A DNA stretch of 64,000 nucleotides from Comamonadaceae bacterium (GCA_947476465.1 CANJQN010000001.1:162788-226787); one strand, 5' to 3'. Positions 50,103-59,486 are shown, counted from the first letter of the stretch. The notes: generated by a model not told the origin, from the letters alone. A program made the numbers and translations.

Positions 50103-50894
50103 ATGTTGAACAGGCTCGAAGGCAAACGCTGCATCGTCACCGGTGGCGGCAGCGGCATCGGCCGCGCCAGCGCACAGCGCATGGCGCAAGAAGGCGCGGC
50201 CATCCTGGTGGTCGGGCGCAGCAAGGACAACAGCGAAGAGACGGCAAAGCTGATCCGCGATGCCGGCGGCAAGGCCGCCGCCATGGTGGCCGACGCCACC
50301 GATGAGGCCGCCGTGCAGGCGATGGTCGAGCGCTGTGTGGCCGAGTTCGGCGGGATGGAGGTGTTCTTCGCCAATGCGGGCACCCCGGGCACCGGCGCGG
50401 GCATCCTGGAGCAGACCGTCGAAGAGTGGAACGACGTGTGGAAGGTCAACGTGATCAGCTGCATGTTGGCCATCAAGCACGCCGGGCGCCACATGGTCGC
50501 CCACGGCGGCGGCTCCATCATCCTCACCTCCTCGGCGGGATCGCTGCGCGCGAACGCCGGTGCCATCTCGTACTGCGCCAGCAAGGCGGCGGTGAACAAC
50601 CTGGCCCAGACGGCGGCCAACGCCTTCGCGGGTCAGCTGGTGCGGGTCAATGCCGTGCTGCCAGGCCTGGTGGAAACGAAGATGACCCGTACGGTGTTCG
50701 AGTACGCGGCGGCGCGCGGCAAGGCCGATCGCATTGGCTACATGGTGCCCCTGCGGCGCCCCGGCCAGCCGCATGAAATCGCCAGCATGGTCGCGTTTCT
50801 GGCCAGCGAGGACGCCTCCTTCATCACCGGCCAGTGCTACGCCGTCGACGGCGGGATCAGCAGCTCGCATCCCGCCGGCAAGACCACCGTTTGA
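50103..50894 (+). CDS. SDR family oxidoreductase
   Basis: This 263-residue classical SDR has TGGGSGIG, catalytic SYCASKAA, and QCYAVDGGISSSHP at the end. NNAG of most SDRs reads ANAGTPG here. ATG 50103 is chosen over the longer frame because it begins the Rossmann fold. It lies 43 bp after the previous SDR and its TGA overlaps the TTG start of the first transporter. Substrate not known. Confidence 0.86.
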   Translation: MLNRLEGKRCIVTGGGSGIGRASAQRMAQEGAAILVVGRSKDNSEETAKLIRDAGGKAAAMVADATDEAAVQAMVERCVAEFGGMEVFFANAGTPGTGAGILEQTVEEWNDVWKVNVISCMLAIKHAGRHMVAHGGGSIILTSSAGSLRANAGAISYCASKAAVNNLAQTAANAFAGQLVRVNAVLPGLVETKMTRTVFEYAAARGKADRIGYMVPLRRPGQPHEIASMVAFLASEDASFITGQCYAVDGGISSSHPAGKTTV

Positions 50895-51811
50895 GCACGC
50901 CGCCCATCCCGCCGGCGGATGCCGCCCTGCAGCGCCGCGCCTTGTTCGCCGGGTTGGCCGTGGTCATCCTGTGGGGGGCGAGCTTCAGCATCCAGAAGGC
51001 CGCCTACGGGGCGATGCAGCCAGGGCCTTTCCTGTTCTTTCGCGCGTCGCTGATGGGCGTGAGCGTGATCGCCGTGCTGCTGTGGTACCGCAGGCCGTGG
51101 CTGCCCAAGCTGCAGCCGGGCGATGGGCGCCTGTTCGCCACCGCCACGCTCACGGGCCCGTTCCTGCACGTGCTGCTGGTCACTTACGGTGTGCATTGGT
51201 CCACCCCGTTCACCAGCGCGGTGATCATGGCCTGCGGGCCAGTGATCACGCTGGTGCTGATGCGGCTGCTGCATGGCGCGCGCCTGCGCCGGGTGCAGGT
51301 GCTGGGCGTGGCCCTGGCCTTTTCGGGTGTGCTGCTTTTCATGGCCGACAAGCTGCGGCAGGCCGATCTGCGCGCCTCCGGTGGCGACCTGATGCTGCTG
51401 GGGGCCGCTGTGTGCTTTTCGCTCTACACGATCCGTGTCACGCCGCTGGCCCGGCGGTATGGCGGGATGGAGATCATGTGCTGGACCTCGCTGCTGGCGT
51501 CGCCCCTGTTCATGGCCTTGACGTTCTGGCCCGCGCTGAACGCACCCGTGGCCACCTTTCCGGCGGCCGCCTGGGGCGGCCTGGTGTGGACCGTGCTGCT
51601 CACCGCGCTGCTGGCGTGGATCCTTTGGAGCTGGACCAACGCGGTGCGCGGCGTCTCGCGCACCGCGCCGCTTTTGTACCTGGTTCCACCAGTGGCGGGG
51701 CTGATCGGCTGGTTGTTCCTGGGCGAGGTGCTCACCGCCTGGAAGCTGGCCGGCGGCGCGATCGCCATGACCGGCGTGGCACTGGCGCAGTGGGGCGGGC
51801 AGCGCGCGTGA
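50891..51811 (+). CDS. DMT superfamily (EamA) transporter
   Basis: This 306-residue membrane protein has about ten predicted helices arranged as two EamA halves: AGLAVVILWGASFSIQKAA opens the first and DLMLLGAAVCFSLYTIRVTP the second. I place the start at TTG 50891, which overlaps the SDR stop as TTGA. The longer frame to 50834 adds only a very basic Arg-rich stretch inside the SDR gene. DMT proteins usually export metabolites, so it could expel an excess acid or a toxic intermediate of the ligase/SDR operon. It is the first of a tandem pair. Confidence 0.85.
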   Translation: MSTPPIPPADAALQRRALFAGLAVVILWGASFSIQKAAYGAMQPGPFLFFRASLMGVSVIAVLLWYRRPWLPKLQPGDGRLFATATLTGPFLHVLLVTYGVHWSTPFTSAVIMACGPVITLVLMRLLHGARLRRVQVLGVALAFSGVLLFMADKLRQADLRASGGDLMLLGAAVCFSLYTIRVTPLARRYGGMEIMCWTSLLASPLFMALTFWPALNAPVATFPAAAWGGLVWTVLLTALLAWILWSWTNAVRGVSRTAPLLYLVPPVAGLIGWLFLGEVLTAWKLAGGAIAMTGVALAQWGGQRA

Positions 51812-52704
51812 GGTCCACCCCGCAGGGCCGCGCCCTCGCTGTGGGCCTTGCGCTGGTGGTGATATGGGCCGCCGCCTTCAGCATCCAAAAGGCGGCCTAT
51901 GCGGCCATCGGGCCGGGCGCCTACCTGTTCCTGCGCGCCATCGTCATGGCCATGTGTTCGATGGCGCTGCTCGCCTGGTACAAGCTGCCGCTTTGGCCCA
52001 CGCTGGCGCCAGGGGAATGGCGCACATTCCTCGGCGTGACCGTCACCGGGTCGATCTTGCAGGTTACGCTGACAACCTTCGGCATTCATATGTCGACACC
52101 TTTTTCGGCGGCGGTCATCACGGCCTGCGGGCCGGTCGTCACGCTGGTGCTGCTCCTCATCTTGCACGGCGTTCGCATGCGCCCACCGCAGATGCTGGGC
52201 GTGGCGGTGGCCATGGCGGGCGTACTGCTGTTCATGGCCGACAAGCTGATGCAGGCCGACCTGCGTGCAACGTTCGGCGACCTGATGATGGTGGGCGCCT
52301 CTGTCGCATTTTCGTTCTACACCATTCGCATCACGCCGCTGGCGCGGCGGTACGGCGGCATGGCCATGCTGTGCTGGACCACCCTGCTGGCCACGCCCGT
52401 GATGTTGGCGGGCACGCTGGCGCCGGTGCTTCAATCCTCTCTGCGGACGATCACGCCGATGATTTGGTTCGCGTTCCTCTGGTCGGTGCTGGTCTCGGCC
52501 TTCCTGGGCTGGGTGGCATGGAACTGGGTCAACGCCATACGCGGCGTGGCGCGCACCGCACCTTTGCTCTACCTGATCCCACCTGCGGCAGGGCTGATCG
52601 GATGGGCGCTCCTGGGCGAGACGCTAACGGCCGCCAAGCTGGTCGGCGGCGCGCTGGCGATGGGTGGGGTGGCGCTGGCGCAGTGGGCGGCGCCAAAGTC
52701 CTGA
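51808..52704 (+). CDS. DMT superfamily (EamA) transporter, tandem paralogue
   Basis: This 298-residue, ten-helix EamA protein is clearly similar to its upstream neighbour (SIQKAAYAAIGPGAYLFLRA, LLFMADKLMQADLRA, ARTAPLLYLIPPAAGLIGW). The start is GTG 51808, overlapping the previous stop (GTGA). The pair may work as a heterodimer, since each is full length and the stops and starts are fused. It ends 4 bp before the convergent MDR gene stop. Confidence 0.85.
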   Translation: MRSTPQGRALAVGLALVVIWAAAFSIQKAAYAAIGPGAYLFLRAIVMAMCSMALLAWYKLPLWPTLAPGEWRTFLGVTVTGSILQVTLTTFGIHMSTPFSAAVITACGPVVTLVLLLILHGVRMRPPQMLGVAVAMAGVLLFMADKLMQADLRATFGDLMMVGASVAFSFYTIRITPLARRYGGMAMLCWTTLLATPVMLAGTLAPVLQSSLRTITPMIWFAFLWSVLVSAFLGWVAWNWVNAIRGVARTAPLLYLIPPAAGLIGWALLGETLTAAKLVGGALAMGGVALAQWAAPKS

Positions 52705-52708
52705 TGGG

Positions 52709-53710
52709 TCAGTCCAGCCGAACCATCATCTTGCCGGTGTTGCCCCCCGCCAGGAGGTCGATCAAGGCCTGCGGTGCGTTCTTCAACCCCGGCACCACCT
52801 GCACCGGTGCCTGCAAGGTGCCGTCGTCCAGCCAGGCGGCCAGCGCCGCTTCGGCGGCCTCGCGCCGCAGCGCGTCGTCCAGCACGACAAAGCCAGCCAT
52901 GGTCAGGCGCCGCGCGATCAGCAGCGCCGGCACCCCGCGCGGGCCGGGCGGCGCCTGGCCGGCGTCATAGGCCGACACCGCTCCGCAGCAGACCACGCGC
53001 CCGCCGATGTTCATCGATGGCAATGCCGCCTCCAGCACAGCGCCGGCCACGTTGTCGAAGAACACGTCGATGCCCTTGGGCAACGCACGCTTGAGGTCGG
53101 CGCGCAGCGCGCCGGCCTTGTAGTCGACCACCGCGTCGGCGCCGAGCTCGCGCAGCATTTGCGCCTTGTGCGGGCCGCCGGCCACCGCCACCACCCGGCA
53201 GCCGGCCTTTTTCGCCAGCTGCACCGCGATGCTGCCCACCGCCCCAGCCGCGCCGGACACCAGCACCTGCTCGCCAGGCCGCGGCCGTCCGATGTCGAAC
53301 AGGCCCACGTGCGCGGTGGCGCCGGTGATGCCCAGCACGCCGACCAGTTGTTCCAGCGGGCGCGCGGCGTCGCGCCGGCGCAGCGCGCTGGCGGCTCGGC
53401 AGGCGAAGTCTTGCCAGCCGAGGTCGCCCTCGACCCGGTCGCCCGGCGCGAAGTCGGGGCTTTGCGATTGGACCACCTGCCCCACGGCATACGAGGCCAT
53501 CACCTCGCCTGGCAGCAACATGGGCCGGTAGCTGGGCCCGGCCATCCACACGCGCTGAGAGGGGTCGACCGACAGCGCCTGCACACGCACCAGCACCTCA
53601 CCGGGGGCGGGCCGCGGGCGCGGTGCGGTGCACCACTCGAAATGCTCTGGCGTCAGGCGATCGTCGGGACGGCTGCGATAGATCCAATGGCGGTTGACTG
53701 CGTCGGTCAT
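52709..53710 (-). CDS. NADP-dependent MDR oxidoreductase (CurA-like)
   Basis: This 333-residue zinc-free MDR has VLGITGATAHVGLFDIGRP, the nucleotide loop SGAAGAVGS, and GGRVVCCGAVSAYD. It is the same subfamily as 648-1637 but not a close copy. The expected reaction is NADPH-dependent reduction of an enone or enoyl compound. The ATG at 53710 is clear; the open frame continues to 54292 over the divergent SDR gene and is a shadow. It shares a 130-bp divergent promoter carrying operator site 6 with the SDR gene. Confidence 0.86.
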   Translation of the reverse strand: MTDAVNRHWIYRSRPDDRLTPEHFEWCTAPRPRPAPGEVLVRVQALSVDPSQRVWMAGPSYRPMLLPGEVMASYAVGQVVQSQSPDFAPGDRVEGDLGWQDFACRAASALRRRDAARPLEQLVGVLGITGATAHVGLFDIGRPRPGEQVLVSGAAGAVGSIAVQLAKKAGCRVVAVAGGPHKAQMLRELGADAVVDYKAGALRADLKRALPKGIDVFFDNVAGAVLEAALPSMNIGGRVVCCGAVSAYDAGQAPPGPRGVPALLIARRLTMAGFVVLDDALRREAAEAALAAWLDDGTLQAPVQVVPGLKNAPQALIDLLAGGNTGKMMVRLD

Positions 53711-53759
53711 GCGCAAAGCATGGCGGGCACGCCGCCTTGCTGGAACGGCGTTTCCCCCG

Positions 53760-53788
53760 TTGACAGTAATCGTACGCACGTTTACGGT
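53760..53788. promoter_or_regulatory. Promoter with GTACRC operator site 6
   Basis: TTGACA (53760-53765) and TACGGT (53783-53788) with a 17-bp spacer enclose GTACGCACGTTTAC (53772-53785), one mismatch from RTACGCNNGTGNAC. A second TTGACA is at 53800-53805. The site is between the divergent MDR and SDR genes. Confidence 0.5.
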
Positions 53789-53840
53789 CTGCCTGTGCAT
53801 TGACAATGCAACCCAACTCAACCCAATCGGAACCAGCTTC

Positions 53841-54602
53841 ATGAACACGATCGATCTCAGCGGCCGCACCGCCCTTATCACCGGTGGCGGTAGCGGCATC
53901 GGACTGGCCACCGCGCGCCAGATGCTTGTGTCTGGCGCACGCGTTGAGCTATGGGGGCGCGATGCCGACCGGCTCAAAGCCGCCGCGGTCGAGCTCGCTA
54001 CGCCCGAGCGGGTCAGCATCCAGTCGGTGAACGTGGGCGATCCCGCCGCGGTGCAGGCCGCGGCCGCGGACACACTGCAACGACTGGGCCAGGTTGACAT
54101 CCTCGTCAACAACGCCGGCGTGACGCCTGGCATGGTGCCCATGCTCGAGGTGACGCTGGAAGACTGGCGCGAGAACTTCGCGGTCAACCTCGACGGCATT
54201 TTCTTCACCTGCCGCGCCTTCGTGCCGGGCATGGTGTCACGCGGCTGGGGCCGCGTGATCAACATCGGCTCCCAGGCTGGCAAGGAGGGCAACCCCTACC
54301 AGATCGCCTACTCCACAGCCAAGGCCGGCGTGGTCGGCTTCACCAAGAGCCTGGCCAAGGAACTGGCTACCACCGGGGTTTTGGTCAACGGCGTCTCGCC
54401 CACGCTGTTCGAGACGCCCCTGCTGGCCTGGGCGCGGCGGGAAAACCCGCAGGCCATGCAGGCCGCACTAGAGAAGATACCGATGCGCCGCATCGGCCGA
54501 CCGGAGGAAGCTGCGGCATTGATCACCTGGATCGCATCCGACCAATGCACTTTCACCACGGGTTTCACGTTTGACTGTACCGGCGGCCGCGGCACGTACT
54601 GA
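53841..54602 (+). CDS. SDR family oxidoreductase (paralogue of 42377-43132)
   Basis: This 253-residue classical SDR has TGGGSGIG, NNAGVTPGM and catalytic AYSTAKAG. Long segments are shared with the SDR at 42377-43132, showing recent duplication and spread within the island. ATG 53841 is selected because it aligns exactly with the start of that paralogue. It lies 71 bp before the Liv transporter genes and probably leads that transcript, tying transport to the same operator. Confidence 0.87.
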   Translation: MNTIDLSGRTALITGGGSGIGLATARQMLVSGARVELWGRDADRLKAAAVELATPERVSIQSVNVGDPAAVQAAAADTLQRLGQVDILVNNAGVTPGMVPMLEVTLEDWRENFAVNLDGIFFTCRAFVPGMVSRGWGRVINIGSQAGKEGNPYQIAYSTAKAGVVGFTKSLAKELATTGVLVNGVSPTLFETPLLAWARRENPQAMQAALEKIPMRRIGRPEEAAALITWIASDQCTFTTGFTFDCTGGRGTY

Positions 54603-54673
54603 CCAGCGAGCCGTCCCTCCCCCTTGACATCCATCATGAGCTCACACGCCCGCTTCACCCGCGGGGTCCCCAC

Positions 54674-55522
54674 ATGATCATCCAGTTGCTCAACGGCCTG
54701 GTCTACGGCGGCCTGCTCTACCTGGTCGCCGTCGGCCTGGTCCTCATCTTCGGCCTGCGGCGAGTCGTCAATTTCGCGCACGGCGCGGTGTTCATGCTCG
54801 GCGCCTATGTCGGCTTCAGCGCCGCCGCCGTCGGCAACTACTGGGTCGGCCTGGTGGTGGCGGTGATCGTGCTCGCCGTGCTGGGCGGCCTGCTCGATAC
54901 GTTCGTGTTCCGGCCGCTGCAGCGCCACGATCCGTTGGTCACCGTGCTGGTGACCTTCGGCTTGCTGATGGTGCTGGAGGATTTCGCCCAGGTCGTCTGG
55001 GGCAAGGACTTTCGCACCATGGCGGTCCCCGATCTGCTGTCCGGCACCGTCCAGATCGCCGGCGAGGCCTTTCCGGTGTACCGGCTGATGGTGATGGCCG
55101 TGGCCGGCGCGGTGGCCCTGGGCCTGATGCTGTGGCTGCGCTACAGCCGCATCGGCCTGTTCGTGCGCGCCTCCAGCGCCGACCCGGTGGTGACCGCGAT
55201 CCAAGGCGTCGACACCAATCGTGTCAGCATCACCGTGGTGGCCATCGGCACCGCTCTGGCCGGCCTGTCGGGCACGATCGCCGCCCCGCTGCTTTCGCTG
55301 TCGCCCTCCATGGGCGGCTACATCCTGGTCGAATCGTTCATCGTCATCGTGATCGGCGGCCTGGGCAGCTTTGGCGGTGCCCTCATCGCCGCGCTGGTGA
55401 TCGGCCAGATCTACAACTTCGGCGTGGTGCACCTGCCCTGGGCGTCCACCATGATCCCCTTCCTGCTGATGGTCGCCGTGTTGATATGGCGCCCGCAAGG
55501 CTTCGCTGGCAAACATGTCTAG
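54674..55522 (+). CDS. livH: Branched-chain-type ABC transporter permease LivH
   Basis: This 282-residue inner-membrane permease of the HAAT family begins IIQLLNGLVYGGLLYLVAVG and contains the conserved GLRRVVNFAHGAVFMLGAY and SFIVIVIGGLGSFGGALIAA. It forms the channel with LivM. In catabolic islands of this kind such systems often import aromatic or alicyclic carboxylates rather than leucine, which is inference here. First of five transporter genes, 12 bp before livM. Confidence 0.9.
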   Translation: MIIQLLNGLVYGGLLYLVAVGLVLIFGLRRVVNFAHGAVFMLGAYVGFSAAAVGNYWVGLVVAVIVLAVLGGLLDTFVFRPLQRHDPLVTVLVTFGLLMVLEDFAQVVWGKDFRTMAVPDLLSGTVQIAGEAFPVYRLMVMAVAGAVALGLMLWLRYSRIGLFVRASSADPVVTAIQGVDTNRVSITVVAIGTALAGLSGTIAAPLLSLSPSMGGYILVESFIVIVIGGLGSFGGALIAALVIGQIYNFGVVHLPWASTMIPFLLMVAVLIWRPQGFAGKHV

Positions 55523-55534
55523 GAGCCGACACGC

Positions 55535-56563
55535 ATGAGCTCACAAGTGGCTTCGGCCCCGACCGGCATCACCGGAACCCCCACCGCCGCCCCGATCTCG
55601 GTCACGTACGCGCTCGTCCTCACCGCCGTCTTCCTGGTGGTGGGCATGGCCCTGCCGCGCATGATCGGTTCCGTGCTGCTGATGACCCTGCTGGCGCAGG
55701 CGACCATCGCGGCCATCCTGTCCATGAGCATCGGCACCCTGCTGCGGCTGAACGGCGTGATCACCTTCGGCCATGCCGCGTTCTACGGCATGGCCGTCTA
55801 CCTGGTGGCGTTGCCGGTCAACAACCAGTGGATGCCGGCCGAGGCAGCGATCGTGCTGGCGCTGGTGGTGCCCACCTTGCTGGCCTTCCTGCTGGGCGTG
55901 GGCATCGTCAACATTCCCGGCATCGCGTTTTCCATGCTCACCCTTGCGGTGGGGCAGGCCGCCTATGAGTTCGCCATGAAGGCGCGCGAGGTCACCGGCG
56001 GCGAGGACGGCATGTCGATCCGCCTTCCCGCCGAGCTGTTCGGGATGTCGCTGGGGGTGTTCCAGAAGCCGCAGAGCATGTTCATGATCTGCTGGGCCAT
56101 GCTCGTGGTGCTGGTACTGGCGCTGTGGCTGCTCACGCGCAGCCGCTTCGGCCGGCTGGTGGAAGCCATCCGCGAGAACGAGGAGCGGGCCCGCTTCATC
56201 GGCTACCGCACCCGCCTGCCGCGGGCCATCGTCGTCGGCGTCTCGGGCTTCATCGCGGCGCTGGCCGGGGTCCTGGCGGCGCTGTACAACGGCTTCGTGT
56301 CCCCCGACACACTGCACTGGTCGCTGTCGGGCTCGGCCCTGATCATGGTCATCATCGGCGGGCCGCGCCTGCTGTGGGGGCCCGCCTTCGGCGCCATCGT
56401 GTTCTTCTTCTTCAAGGACGTGGCCGGCAACTACACCGAGCACTGGCCGGCGCTGATCGGCATGACCTTGATCTTGATCACGGTGCGCGTGCCCAAGGGC
56501 ATCGGCGGCGTGCTGGCCGACTGGCTGAGCCGCCGCCGTGTGGGCAAGGAGGCTGCGTCATGA
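55535..56563 (+). CDS. livM: Branched-chain-type ABC transporter permease LivM
   Basis: This 342-residue permease has NGVITFGHAAFYGMAVYLVA, the segment FSMLTLAVGQAAYEF, and the EAIRENEERARFIGY coupling helix that contacts the ATPase. The first 20 residues are a soluble lead before the first membrane span. It overlaps livG by 4 bp (ATGA). Confidence 0.9.
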   Translation: MSSQVASAPTGITGTPTAAPISVTYALVLTAVFLVVGMALPRMIGSVLLMTLLAQATIAAILSMSIGTLLRLNGVITFGHAAFYGMAVYLVALPVNNQWMPAEAAIVLALVVPTLLAFLLGVGIVNIPGIAFSMLTLAVGQAAYEFAMKAREVTGGEDGMSIRLPAELFGMSLGVFQKPQSMFMICWAMLVVLVLALWLLTRSRFGRLVEAIRENEERARFIGYRTRLPRAIVVGVSGFIAALAGVLAALYNGFVSPDTLHWSLSGSALIMVIIGGPRLLWGPAFGAIVFFFFKDVAGNYTEHWPALIGMTLILITVRVPKGIGGVLADWLSRRRVGKEAAS

Positions 56564-57300
56564 GCGCCGCGCCAGATTACGCCATTGAAGCCAAAGGCAT
56601 CGTACGCCGCTACGGCGGCTTTGCCGCACTGGGCGGTGTCGACATCGCCGTTCCGCCGGGCGAGATCCGCGGACTGATCGGGCCCAACGGCGCCGGCAAG
56701 TCGACCCTGATCGACGTGCTGTCGGGCCGCAACACGCACTGGAGCGGCAGCGTCCAGGTGTTCGGCCAGGACATCGGCCCCATGAGCGTGCAACAGCGCC
56801 GCGGCATTGGCCTGGCGCGCTCGTTCCAGCGCACCAACATCTTCCCCGGCCTGTCCGTGCGGGAGCAACTGGAGATCGCGGCCCGCTCGGCCGAGGTCCA
56901 GAACGTCGATGAGGTCTTGCGTGAGCTGGGTCTGGCGCACCTGGCGCGTCGCATCGCGGCCGACATCTCCTACGGCGATCAGCGCCGGCTCGACCTGGCG
57001 CTGGCCCTGATCGGGCGGCCCCGCATCTTGCTGCTCGATGAGCCGGCCGCCGGCCTGTCCATGGCCGAGTCACTGGCGCTGGCCCAGCACCTGAAAGAAC
57101 TGGTGTCGCGCTGGAAGGTGACGGTGCTGCTGGTCGAACACGACATGGAGGTGGTGTTCTCGATCTGCGACCGTATCACCGTGCTGGCGCTTGGCAAGGT
57201 GCTGGCCGAGGGCACGCCCGACGAAGTGCGCAACATGCCAGAGGTGGTCACCGCCTACCTGGGCACCAGTGCGATGGAAACGATGGAGGAGCACGCATGA
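56560..57300 (+). CDS. livG: Branched-chain-type ABC transporter ATPase LivG
   Basis: This 246-residue ATPase has Walker A GPNGAGKST (41-49), Walker B ILLLDEP (156-162) and the signature ISYGDQRRL (136-144), the Liv variant of LSGGQ. LLVEHDMEVVFSICDRI supplies the switch His. ATG 56560 overlaps livM, and its stop overlaps livF (ATGA). Confidence 0.92.
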   Translation: MSAAPDYAIEAKGIVRRYGGFAALGGVDIAVPPGEIRGLIGPNGAGKSTLIDVLSGRNTHWSGSVQVFGQDIGPMSVQQRRGIGLARSFQRTNIFPGLSVREQLEIAARSAEVQNVDEVLRELGLAHLARRIAADISYGDQRRLDLALALIGRPRILLLDEPAAGLSMAESLALAQHLKELVSRWKVTVLLVEHDMEVVFSICDRITVLALGKVLAEGTPDEVRNMPEVVTAYLGTSAMETMEEHA

Positions 57301-58004
57301 GCGATAGCACACCCCTGCTGCAGCTCATGGATGTCGAATCCGGCTATGGCGCCGCCAAGGTGCTGCACGGCGTCAACCTGTCCATCGGCGCTGGCCAGCG
57401 CGTGGCCATCCTGGGCCGCAACGGCGTGGGCAAGACCACGCTGGTCAATACGGTGCTGGGCATCGCCCGCCTGATGAAAGGTCAGGTCCTGCTCAAAGGC
57501 CGTGCCGTCGACCCCATCCCGCACCATGCCGCCGCCCGCGCGGGCATTTCGGTGGTGCTGCAGGGCCGGGGCATCGTGCCCACCCTGTCCATTCGCGAGA
57601 ACCTGCAGTTGGGTGCCGCGGTGAGCCGCCGCGGCCACTGGGATCTGAACCGCGTGTTCGAGCTGTTCCCCATTCTTCGCGAGCGCGCCGACACGCCCGG
57701 CACCGCGCTGTCGGGCGGCCAGCAGCAGATGCTGGCCATCGGCCGCGCGCTGATGGCCAACCCGTCGCTGCTGATCCTCGACGAACCCAGCGAAGGCCTG
57801 GCGCCCGTCATCGTCGACGAGCTGGCGGGGGTGCTGGTGCGCCTTTACGAAGCGGGCACCAGCCTGCTGCTGATCGAGCAGAACTATGGGCTGGTGCGCC
57901 GTGTCGCCACCCACTACCACGTGTTGTCCAAGGGCTCGGTCGTGGAGGAAGGCGAACTCGCCGGCCTGTCCATGGAAAGCCTCAAACGCCACGTGTCCGT
58001 GTAG
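57297..58004 (+). CDS. livF: Branched-chain-type ABC transporter ATPase LivF
   Basis: This 235-residue ATPase has Walker A GRNGVGKTT (40-48), signature LSGGQQQ (138-144) and Walker B LLILDEP. It pairs with LivG. The start overlaps livG, and TTTTTT follows its stop at 58005, but without a strong stem, so read-through to the binding-protein gene 33 bp on is expected. Confidence 0.92.
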   Translation: MSDSTPLLQLMDVESGYGAAKVLHGVNLSIGAGQRVAILGRNGVGKTTLVNTVLGIARLMKGQVLLKGRAVDPIPHHAAARAGISVVLQGRGIVPTLSIRENLQLGAAVSRRGHWDLNRVFELFPILRERADTPGTALSGGQQQMLAIGRALMANPSLLILDEPSEGLAPVIVDELAGVLVRLYEAGTSLLLIEQNYGLVRRVATHYHVLSKGSVVEEGELAGLSMESLKRHVSV

Positions 58005-58037
58005 TTTTTTCAACCGGTCCATCCAAAGGAGACAAGC

Positions 58038-59246
58038 ATGAACAGTCCCACCGACACTCTCATCAACCGCCGCACCCTGCTGGCGGCCGCGGGCGGCATG
58101 GCCGCCTCGCTGGCGATCGCGCAGGAGAAGGAGCCGCTGCGCATCGGCGTGCCCACCGCCCTGTCGGGGCCGTATGCCGTGCTGGCGCCCGAGGTGCGTC
58201 GCTCCATCGAATTCGCCATCGCCGAGTCCATGGCCCGCGGCGGCCCGGACGGCCGCAAGATCGAAGTGCGCTTCCTCGACTCCGAGCTCAAGCCCGACGT
58301 GGCCCGCCGTCAGGCCGAAAAGCTCGCGCTCGATGGCTTCCGGGTCCTCATCGGCACCATCTCCTCCGGCGAGATCCTGGCGATCAGCCCCATGCTCGAG
58401 CGCTGGGACGCGGTGATGGTCAGCACCTTCGCCAAGAACACCAAGATCACCGGCGACACCTGCTCGCCGCGCCTGTTCCGCGCCAACCAGGCCGACCCGC
58501 AAGACTTGGCCGTGATCAAGCCCTGGCTGGCCACCCGCAAGGAAAAGAAGTGGGCCATCCTGTGCTCTGACATGGCCTGGGGCCGCGAGATCGGCAAGAG
58601 CTTCAAAGAGGCCGCCATCGCCGACGGCCGGCAGATCACCGCCGAGAACTACCCTGCCCTGGGCACCAACGACTTCGCACCCTTCATCCAGCAGATCAAG
58701 GCCGGCTCGCCCGAGGGGATGTTCGTGGCCATGACCGGCCGCGACTCGATCAACCTGCTGAACCAGGCCAAGCAGTTCGGTCTGAGCGACACCGTGCAGA
58801 TCGCCGGGGTCAGCATCAACCTCGACTCCAACCTGCGCGCGGTGGGCGCGGTGGCCAAGGGCATCTGGGGCAACATGAACTACAGCCCCTCGATCGACAC
58901 GCCCGAAAACAAGCGCTTTGTCGAGGCCTGGAAAAAGCACTACAACGGCGACGAACCGACCGACCTCGAAGGCGAAAACTACGTGGGCATGCAGGCGATC
59001 CTCCAGTCCGTGGAGCGCGCCAAGAGCGTCAAGCCGGCCGACCTGGCCAAGGTCATGCACGGCGGCACCTTCGACACCTTGTTCGGCAAGGCCACGATCC
59101 GCGCCGAAGACCACCAGATGCTGCTGCCCAACTACTTCGGCCAGGTTCAGGAGCGCGGCGGCAGGATGCGCAACACCGTGATCTTCGCGCTGCCGGCCGA
59201 CAAGGCCAACCCGCCGGCCGACCCGGCCTGCAAGCTCAAGATGTGA
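58038..59246 (+). CDS. ABC transporter substrate-binding protein (LivK-like)
   Basis: This 402-residue type I periplasmic binding protein has a signal sequence with a twin arginine (INRRTLLAAAGGMAASLAIA), suggesting Tat export of a folded protein. LRIGVPTALSGPYAVLAPEV starts the mature fold. AAGGAGA-type site AAAGGAGA lies 7-14 bp upstream of ATG 58038. As the last transporter gene it sets specificity. The binding cleft cannot be read from sequence alone, but the sequence is not a typical leucine-binding protein. Confidence 0.9.
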   Translation: MNSPTDTLINRRTLLAAAGGMAASLAIAQEKEPLRIGVPTALSGPYAVLAPEVRRSIEFAIAESMARGGPDGRKIEVRFLDSELKPDVARRQAEKLALDGFRVLIGTISSGEILAISPMLERWDAVMVSTFAKNTKITGDTCSPRLFRANQADPQDLAVIKPWLATRKEKKWAILCSDMAWGREIGKSFKEAAIADGRQITAENYPALGTNDFAPFIQQIKAGSPEGMFVAMTGRDSINLLNQAKQFGLSDTVQIAGVSINLDSNLRAVGAVAKGIWGNMNYSPSIDTPENKRFVEAWKKHYNGDEPTDLEGENYVGMQAILQSVERAKSVKPADLAKVMHGGTFDTLFGKATIRAEDHQMLLPNYFGQVQERGGRMRNTVIFALPADKANPPADPACKLKM

Positions 59247-59298
59247 CGCGCAGTCATGGTGGCCGGCGAAGCTGCCCCGGCGGCAGGTGAAACACCGC

Positions 59299-59443
59299 AT
59301 CATCCCCCCGCAGCCCCCGCCTTCGCGGGGGTGACAGGGGATCCAGGCAAAGGCCGAGCAACGCGACGGCCTGTGGCGGGCGGGATGAACCTCGCTCCTG
59401 GATCCCCTGTCACCCCCGCGAAGGCGGGGGCTGCGCGGGGATG
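59299..59443. repeat. Long inverted repeat of CGTCATCCCCGCG type
   Basis: Two arms of about 47 bp (59299-59346 and 59397-59443) are near-perfect inverted repeats around a spacer of about 50 bp. Each arm holds its own GCCCCCGC/GCGGGGG hairpin. It lies after the transporter genes and before the operator of the next operon, and likely ends transcription of the former. Confidence 0.75.
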
Positions 59444-59486
59444 ACGCGCTATGCAGCGCGCTATCGCCCGATCGGGGAAAACCGGG

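Noticed and set aside
58005..58010. TTTTTT after livF as a terminator
   Set aside because: Only a 4-bp CACG/CGTG stem precedes it, and the binding-protein gene follows 33 bp later with its own ribosome-binding site, so the operon probably continues.
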